Shown in pieces: positions 60,289 to 64,000 of a stretch of DNA of 64,000 bases (positions are counted from its first letter, which is position 1; the number at the start of each line of letters is the position of its first letter). Source of the DNA: Clostridium transplantifaecale (GTDB lineage: Bacteria; Bacillota; Clostridia; Lachnospirales; Lachnospiraceae); NCBI RefSeq assembly GCF_900626075.1, contig NZ_UYZY01000001.1:434001-498000 (forward strand), written 5' to 3'. The translations under genes were made by a program, and so were the position numbers. The notes under the pieces were generated by a model. It was not told the DNA's origin and ran no database searches. It saw only the letters and a program-made list of their open reading frames with translations.

Positions 60289-60903
60289 TTACATTAACCG
60301 GAAGAGGCCGATTACTTTGCCGAGGATCTGTACATCATCGAGAATGATAGGTTCCATGGAGGCGTTCTGAGGCTGCAGGCGGATATGGCCTTTCTCTTTA
60401 TAGAATGTTTTGACCGTGGCGGAATCTTCCACCAGGGCAACGACGATCTCTCCGTTTCTTGCAGTGTTGGCCTGTTCTACGATGACGCGGTCACCGTTAA
60501 AAATGCCGGCGTCAATCATGCTGTCACCCTTGACGTTCAGCATGAAGATCTCCTTATTCGGAAGCATCTCCACGGGAATCGGGAAATAGTTCTCAATATT
60601 CTGCTGAGCCAGAATCGGTTCTCCGGCGGCAACGGTACCTAACAGCGGAACATTGACCACTTCCCTGCGGGCCAGATTGAACGTGTCGTCTATAATCTCT
60701 ATCGTACGTGGCTTCGTAGGGTCGCGTCGGATGTATCCGTTCTTCTCCAGCTGTTCCAGATGGGAGTGGACGGAGGATGTGGACTTGAGCCGCACGGCTT
60801 CGCAGATTTCACGGACAGCCGGAGGATAGCCCTTCTTTAGTATCGTTTCTTTAATATATTCTAATATTTCTCTCTGTTTATCGGTAATTTTACCCTGTGC
60901 CAT
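60289..60903 (-). CDS. lexA: SOS-response repressor LexA
   Basis: 204 aa from the ATG at 60903, preceded by GAGGAGG; an in-frame extension to 60999 covers the promoter and is rejected. N-terminal winged helix (KITDKQREILEYIKETI, SVHSHLEQLEKNGYI). The self-cleavage site is the Ala-Gly in LGTVAAGEPILA, the catalytic Ser is in KGDSMIDAG and the Lys is in EDSATVKTFY. A LexA box lies 28 nt before its start, so it represses itself. Confidence 0.97.
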   Translation of the reverse strand: MAQGKITDKQREILEYIKETILKKGYPPAVREICEAVRLKSTSSVHSHLEQLEKNGYIRRDPTKPRTIEIIDDTFNLARREVVNVPLLGTVAAGEPILAQQNIENYFPIPVEMLPNKEIFMLNVKGDSMIDAGIFNGDRVIVEQANTARNGEIVVALVEDSATVKTFYKEKGHIRLQPQNASMEPIILDDVQILGKVIGLFRLM

Positions 60904-60930
60904 ATATGTACCTCCTCTGTATGTATAATA

Positions 60931-60944
60931 GTAACATATGTTCG
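60931..60944. promoter_or_regulatory. LexA box 1 (lexA side)
   Basis: Minus strand CGAACATATGTTAC: CGAAC-N4-GTT with a changed final pair. Controls lexA. Confidence 0.85.
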
Positions 60945-60986
60945 AAAAAAATGCAAACCTTTGTTCGGTATTTTCACTTAAAAGTA

Positions 60987-61015
60987 TTGACAAACACATG
61001 TTCGCCCGCTATAAT
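60987..61015 (+). promoter_or_regulatory. Promoter of the YneA-like gene
   Basis: Perfect TTGACA (60987-60992), 17 nt, TATAAT (61010-61015). LexA box 2 fills the spacer. Confidence 0.9.
60991..61004. promoter_or_regulatory. LexA box 2 (inside the promoter spacer)
   Basis: Minus strand CGAACATGTGTTTG: CGAAC-N4-GTTTG. Confidence 0.85.
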
Positions 61016-61028
61016 ACAAGCAGAGATA

Positions 61029-61042
61029 AGAACATACGTTTG
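61029..61042. promoter_or_regulatory. LexA box 3 (downstream of the promoter)
   Basis: AGAACATACGTTTG: GAAC-N4-GTTTG, located just after the predicted transcript start. Confidence 0.7.
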
Positions 61043-61077
61043 GAACATATATTTGCTTTACTAAGGAGGAAATGGGG

Positions 61078-61389
61078 ATGAAGAAGGGGATGCTTGTTTT
61101 GCTTGTTCTGTTTGCTATGATGAGTTCAGGATTTTTCGGGCATAATCTGATGCAGGCCATGGCCGAGGAGGAACCGGCCGTAAGTTATAGTAAATATTAC
61201 ACCAGTATCCGTCTGGAGGAGGGGGACACACTCTGGAACCTGGCTGAGAAGTATAACCACCATTCGGCGAAGACGATGGAGGAGTATGTGCGCGAGTTAA
61301 AGAGCATGAACTGTCTGATTGACGACAGTATTCATGCGGGGAATTATCTGACCGTCACCTATTACCGGGTCGATCCTGAGACATATTAG
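61078..61389 (+). CDS. YneA-like SOS-induced cell-division inhibitor with LysM domain
   Basis: 103 aa from the second ATG (61078), seven bases after AAGGAGGA; the ATG at 61072 is too close. One N-terminal membrane anchor or signal segment (MLVLLVLFAMMSSGFFG), then a LysM-like domain (YTSIRLEEGDTLWNLAEKYN, NYLTVTYYRV). Bacillus YneA has the same build, position divergent from lexA, and LexA control, and halts septation during DNA damage. Sequence identity to YneA was not tested. Two LexA boxes sit on its promoter. Confidence 0.82.
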   Translation: MKKGMLVLLVLFAMMSSGFFGHNLMQAMAEEEPAVSYSKYYTSIRLEEGDTLWNLAEKYNHHSAKTMEEYVRELKSMNCLIDDSIHAGNYLTVTYYRVDPETY

Positions 61390-61447
61390 AGGGTGCAAGT
61401 CAGAGGGTGTACAGAAGAGCGGACAATCGAACAATTTATCCGGAGAT

Positions 61448-61478
61448 GCGGGCGGCGGTAAACTGCCCGCTGTTTTTT
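61448..61478 (+). terminator. Terminator of the YneA-like gene
   Basis: GCGGGC (61448-61453), 11-nt loop, GCCCGC (61465-61470), then TGTTTTTT. Confidence 0.8.
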
Positions 61479-61519
61479 ATATCCTAGAAGCTTATATCCT
61501 AGAAGCTCCTAGGATATAA
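61477..61519. repeat. Two direct 15-mers and an inverted copy
   Basis: TTATATCCTAGAAGC repeats at 61477-61491 and 61492-61506. CTAGGATATAA at 61509-61519 is its reverse complement and pairs with the second copy. The element directly follows the terminator T run and is of unknown meaning. Confidence 0.7.
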
Positions 61520-61795
61520 AAAGCCCTCCGGGCAGGAAGCGCACTTGGGCGAAGAAGTAATATGAAGCTTTTGAGAAGGAATACCGATTTTTGAAGAAAT
61601 ATCCATGGCTGTATCGTTATAGAAATTGGATGCTCATCTTTTATTACAGAAATCTGCTGTCTGCGGACGGTCTGTCGCATGGCGGACAGCGCGTCGCTTA
61701 TGGGGGACCTGGAACCTGAAAAATACAGGGAGTTTCAGAATAAAAGCAAATTCTTTCCGGAAGTACGGAAACAAATTAGAAAGGGGAACGAAGGT
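61520..61795. other. Gap before the DUF4097 gene with possible decayed coding sequence
   Basis: Two frames read protein-like text without a proper start: KKYPWLYRYRNWMLIFYYRN (about 61594-61653) and LEPEKYREFQNKSKFFPEVR (61709 on, in frame with the next gene). This may be a frameshifted remnant of a gene that once preceded the DUF4097 protein. Confidence 0.35.
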
Positions 61796-62935
61796 ATGAA
61801 GAGAATTACAGGGAGGCGTATGTATAAAATTGCAACAGTGTCCATGATGACTCTTTTATTAGCCGGGACATCCGTTTTTACCGCAAGCGCCGGGGGACGG
61901 ACCGTTCGGGCCGCGACTTCTGCAAAAGGGGGAGGAGCCGTGGCGGACACTCTGCAAAGAGAGACGGCGATGGGACTGGAGCCTTTTACCAATATTGACA
62001 TTGCCGTAGAGCTTGCCGATGTCACTTTCTTAACTGCGGCGGAGTATGGGATCGAGATGTCGTGGTGTGACGAACGGCTGAAACCGGATTATCAGGTGAA
62101 AGACGGCAAACTTTCCGTCTTTACCCGTCAGCATGGTTCTCTTGGACTTCAAAGAGTCATCGGAGGCCAGGTCATCATCTACCTGCCGGAAACAGCCGTT
62201 CTGGATCAGGTTTCCGTAAAGACGGATCTGGGCGGCATCCAGATAGCGGACCGGAACATCACATCCATGCAGGCATACTGCGACGCAGGGGATATCCTGT
62301 TAAACCGGGTTTCCATGCAGACACTAAAAGTGGACACCGATCTGGGAGACTTACAGGTTCTGGACAGCAAAATATCCCGGTCAACATCGGTGAGGGGCGA
62401 TGCCGGTGATGTCTTATTGTGTGGAAACATACAGGGGACTGTCACCATCGATAATGATCTGGGCGACGTCCGGATGGAGACAACGGCGAAAGCCGATACA
62501 TATCAATATGATCTTACGGTAGATCTGGGAGATATTTGCGTGGACGGCACTGAATACAGAGAACATTGCGCACGCCAGGGAGGTTCATCAAAACTGAAGG
62601 TGAGCGTTGATGGAGGTGATATTAATGTAATCTTTGCCGGTAGTAAAGCCATAGATCCGGGAACAATTAAAACGGATATTCCGTATAAGGAATACACTCC
62701 CTATGGCCTGTCGTATGCAGTGAGCCGCGGGGAATTGTATTATTACGGTGAACCGGTACGCGGATTTATAGACAGGACGGATTCAGGAAGCGGAAGCAAA
62801 GACCGGTATTATAACCAGGGCGCGGATTCCGACGTTTTTTTGCAGGCAAAGTATAAGCAGGGAAAACTGTTGGGAGTGGAGGAGATGAGCGAGAAACAGA
62901 TTAAAGAGGTTTTCGGCTCCGCAGAACGCAAATAG
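61796..62935 (+). CDS. Exported DUF4097-family beta-strand-repeat protein
   Basis: 379 aa from the ATG at 61796 (AAGGGG upstream); the frame is open back to 61679 but lacks a site there. A signal peptide (ATVSMMTLLLAGTSVFTASAG, here residues about 12-32, split from its basic start) is followed by the repeated short strands of DUF4097: VKTDLGGIQIAD, VDTDLGDLQVLD, IDNDLGDVRMET, VDLGDICVDG and VDGGDINVIF. These stack into a beta-solenoid of unknown role at the cell surface. A C-terminal YSIRK or LPXTG anchor is absent, so it is probably secreted or loosely attached. Confidence 0.8.
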   Translation: MKRITGRRMYKIATVSMMTLLLAGTSVFTASAGGRTVRAATSAKGGGAVADTLQRETAMGLEPFTNIDIAVELADVTFLTAAEYGIEMSWCDERLKPDYQVKDGKLSVFTRQHGSLGLQRVIGGQVIIYLPETAVLDQVSVKTDLGGIQIADRNITSMQAYCDAGDILLNRVSMQTLKVDTDLGDLQVLDSKISRSTSVRGDAGDVLLCGNIQGTVTIDNDLGDVRMETTAKADTYQYDLTVDLGDICVDGTEYREHCARQGGSSKLKVSVDGGDINVIFAGSKAIDPGTIKTDIPYKEYTPYGLSYAVSRGELYYYGEPVRGFIDRTDSGSGSKDRYYNQGADSDVFLQAKYKQGKLLGVEEMSEKQIKEVFGSAERK

Positions 62936-62976
62936 AAATAATTCAAGCTGTATATTGAAGAATTTTAATATATTAT

Positions 62977-63043
62977 AAAAACTTCCTCTATGGTTAAGAA
63001 TGGTTTGCCGTATAGCAGACTGGGAACCATAAAGGAAGTTTTT
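62977..63043. terminator. Bidirectional terminator between convergent genes
   Basis: AAAAACTTCC-TC-TATGGTT pairs with AACCATA-AA-GGAAGTTTTT (62977-62997 and 63025-63043) around a 27-nt loop. Confidence 0.75.
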
Positions 63044-63061
63044 CGTTGCTTGTCAGAATTA

Positions 63062-63769
63062 TTACTCCCTGTGCACGCAGAAGGCAAGTGCGGCCGCCCC
63101 GGCCAGGATAAAAAGGCAGGAGCCGATGACGGCCTCAGGCGGCACAGTAAATGCGGGATCCAGGTTAGGAAGCGTCAACGGATACCGGGTAAAAAGATCC
63201 TGCCTGTAAAGTTCCGCCGCCGTCGGAACCGGCACAGAACCCCAGCCGAAGACAACAGCCATCATTACGAACAGCAGTCCCGAATGCATACGGCCCACGA
63301 GCAGGCCGGTTCCCAGCACAAATACGAGCGAGGGAAGCAGGACCAGGGCGGCGGGCACAGAAAACTGTGCAACAGGTACCGCAGGGCCAAAGAGATTCAG
63401 TAAAAATCCCACTCCCAGCGCTGCGGCAAGGAGTGCGGAAATCAACCAGGCTGCTCCGGCGGCACAGCACTTTATAAGAAGATACTGCCACGGGTGGGCA
63501 GATGATGTAATCACAAGCGCCTCCACCTGACGCGCTTTGTGATTGCACTGGTTCCATAGGAAAAACAGCAGGGATACGTTCAGAAGCGGCATCAGAGAAG
63601 CCAGATAGCTTCCAAAGCTCCAGGGTGAAAATGGCGCAGTATGGGCCACTCCCAGGATGGTGGAGGTGCTGAGTATCTGCCGTCCGTACCAGAGCATGAT
63701 AGCCGTCAGGCCCACAAAAAACCGGCTGCACACCGTTCTGCGCAGTTCATAGTAAAATACCTTATTCAC
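63062..63769 (-). CDS. ABC-2-type transporter permease
   Basis: 235 aa from the GTG at 63769, preceded by AAAGGAGA and overlapping the upstream stop by 8 nt. An ATG at 63814 would lie deep in the previous gene. Six hydrophobic segments with short loops and the pattern FFLWNQCNHKARQVEALVI after the second helix, typical of ABC-2 permeases. The partner ATPase is not in the window. Translational coupling to the M1-peptidase-like gene indicates a joint unit. Confidence 0.75.
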   Translation of the reverse strand: MNKVFYYELRRTVCSRFFVGLTAIMLWYGRQILSTSTILGVAHTAPFSPWSFGSYLASLMPLLNVSLLFFLWNQCNHKARQVEALVITSSAHPWQYLLIKCCAAGAAWLISALLAAALGVGFLLNLFGPAVPVAQFSVPAALVLLPSLVFVLGTGLLVGRMHSGLLFVMMAVVFGWGSVPVPTAAELYRQDLFTRYPLTLPNLDPAFTVPPEAVIGSCLFILAGAAALAFCVHRE

Positions 63770-64000
63770 GTCCAATCTCTCCTTTCTCAAGTCCGCATGC
63801 TTCCAGAAAATCATCCAGAGTGATCGCCTCGGAGTCTCCCGTCATACAGTCCGTATAGAGATGGGACAAGATCCCGTCCAGCCGTTCTTCACCCAGCTTC
63901 TGGGAAGCTCTGTAAATCATCAGGGCATTTCCGTCGTACCACCCTGCGGCGCTGCGGGCAGCGCTGATTTCACCGGCATAGCGCTCCGGCAGCCGATTCA
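63762..64000 (-). CDS. C-terminal end of an M1-peptidase-like protein (partial, runs off the right edge)
   Basis: The last 79 codons are visible. The text YDGNALMIYRASQKLGEERL, then LSHLYTDCM and ITLDDFLEACGL, matches the C-terminal helices of M1 metallopeptidases. The zinc motif HExxH lies outside the window. M1 domains are sometimes part of larger membrane proteins paired with ABC-2 permeases. The stop overlaps the next GTG (GTGAATAA). Confidence 0.5.
   Translation of the reverse strand, partial: NRLPERYAGEISAARSAAGWYDGNALMIYRASQKLGEERLDGILSHLYTDCMTGDSEAITLDDFLEACGLEKGEIGRE

Noticed and set aside
61477..61519. CRISPR-like repeats
   Set aside because: Only two adjacent copies, no spacers, no cas genes; better seen as a tandem repeat with a hairpin.

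Overview
The window reads as a chromosomal segment of a Clostridia/Lachnospiraceae-type Firmicute. Supporting signs are an L27 precursor with the Firmicute N-terminal extension next to its Prp protease, Firmicute-type LexA boxes (CGAAC-N4-GTTYG), BirA operators with a 15-nt spacer, large HK-REC-REC hybrid kinases, PFOR with bifurcation-style Etf genes, strong AGGAGG ribosome sites and several TTG/GTG starts. No tRNA, rRNA, CRISPR array or insertion sequence was found. Both ends cut genes.

Layout. 1-0.7 kb: tail of a VgrG-like spike gene plus a DUF4280 PAAR-like protein, the edge of a contractile-injection locus. 1-3.6 kb: biotin operon bioY-bioD-bioA behind a promoter carrying two BirA-type operators. 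3.7-4.5 kb: stand-alone sirtuin. 4.6-11.7 kb (minus strand): MacB/FtsX-type ABC exporter, its two-component system, and an ECF sigma / RsgI-like anti-sigma / His-rich exported protein module. 11.8-14.1 kb (minus): MFS carrier and acetamidase/formamidase.

14.4-35.1 kb (plus): a long catabolic-looking region. It holds PFOR (nifJ), a MaoC-type hydratase, an acyl-CoA dehydrogenase with EtfBA, a LysR regulator and then a tight set of mostly unrecognised genes (three unknown families, a tautomerase, a MoCF-domain protein and an unknown domain fused to a NadD-like nucleotidyltransferase). These are followed by a GltS-type symporter, a cyclase-type hydrolase, an M20 amidohydrolase, an AEC carrier and a TRAP transporter. 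Three carboxylate-type transporters, several amide-hydrolysing enzymes and acyl-CoA/ferredoxin redox genes suggest uptake and anaerobic breakdown of an amide- or ring-containing organic acid. The substrate cannot be read from sequence. This is the best candidate for an undescribed system.

35.1-47.6 kb: an AT-richer regulatory island with a decayed PD-(D/E)XK_9 gene, a MerR-family protein lacking its DNA-binding domain behind a MerR-type 19-bp-spacer promoter, an unknown protein, a double-wHTH GntR-type regulator and three consecutive hybrid histidine kinases, one with a degenerate receiver.

47.9-61.4 kb: conserved housekeeping. Radical-SAM/DUF2344/RNase G, an MFS carrier, a MATE exporter with a terminator in its leader, rplU-prp-rpmA, obgE-yhbY-nadD-yqeK-rsfS, a DUF554 protein, and lexA divergent from a YneA-like LysM protein. 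61.5-64 kb: a DUF4097 protein and the end of an ABC-2 permease / M1-peptidase locus on the minus strand.
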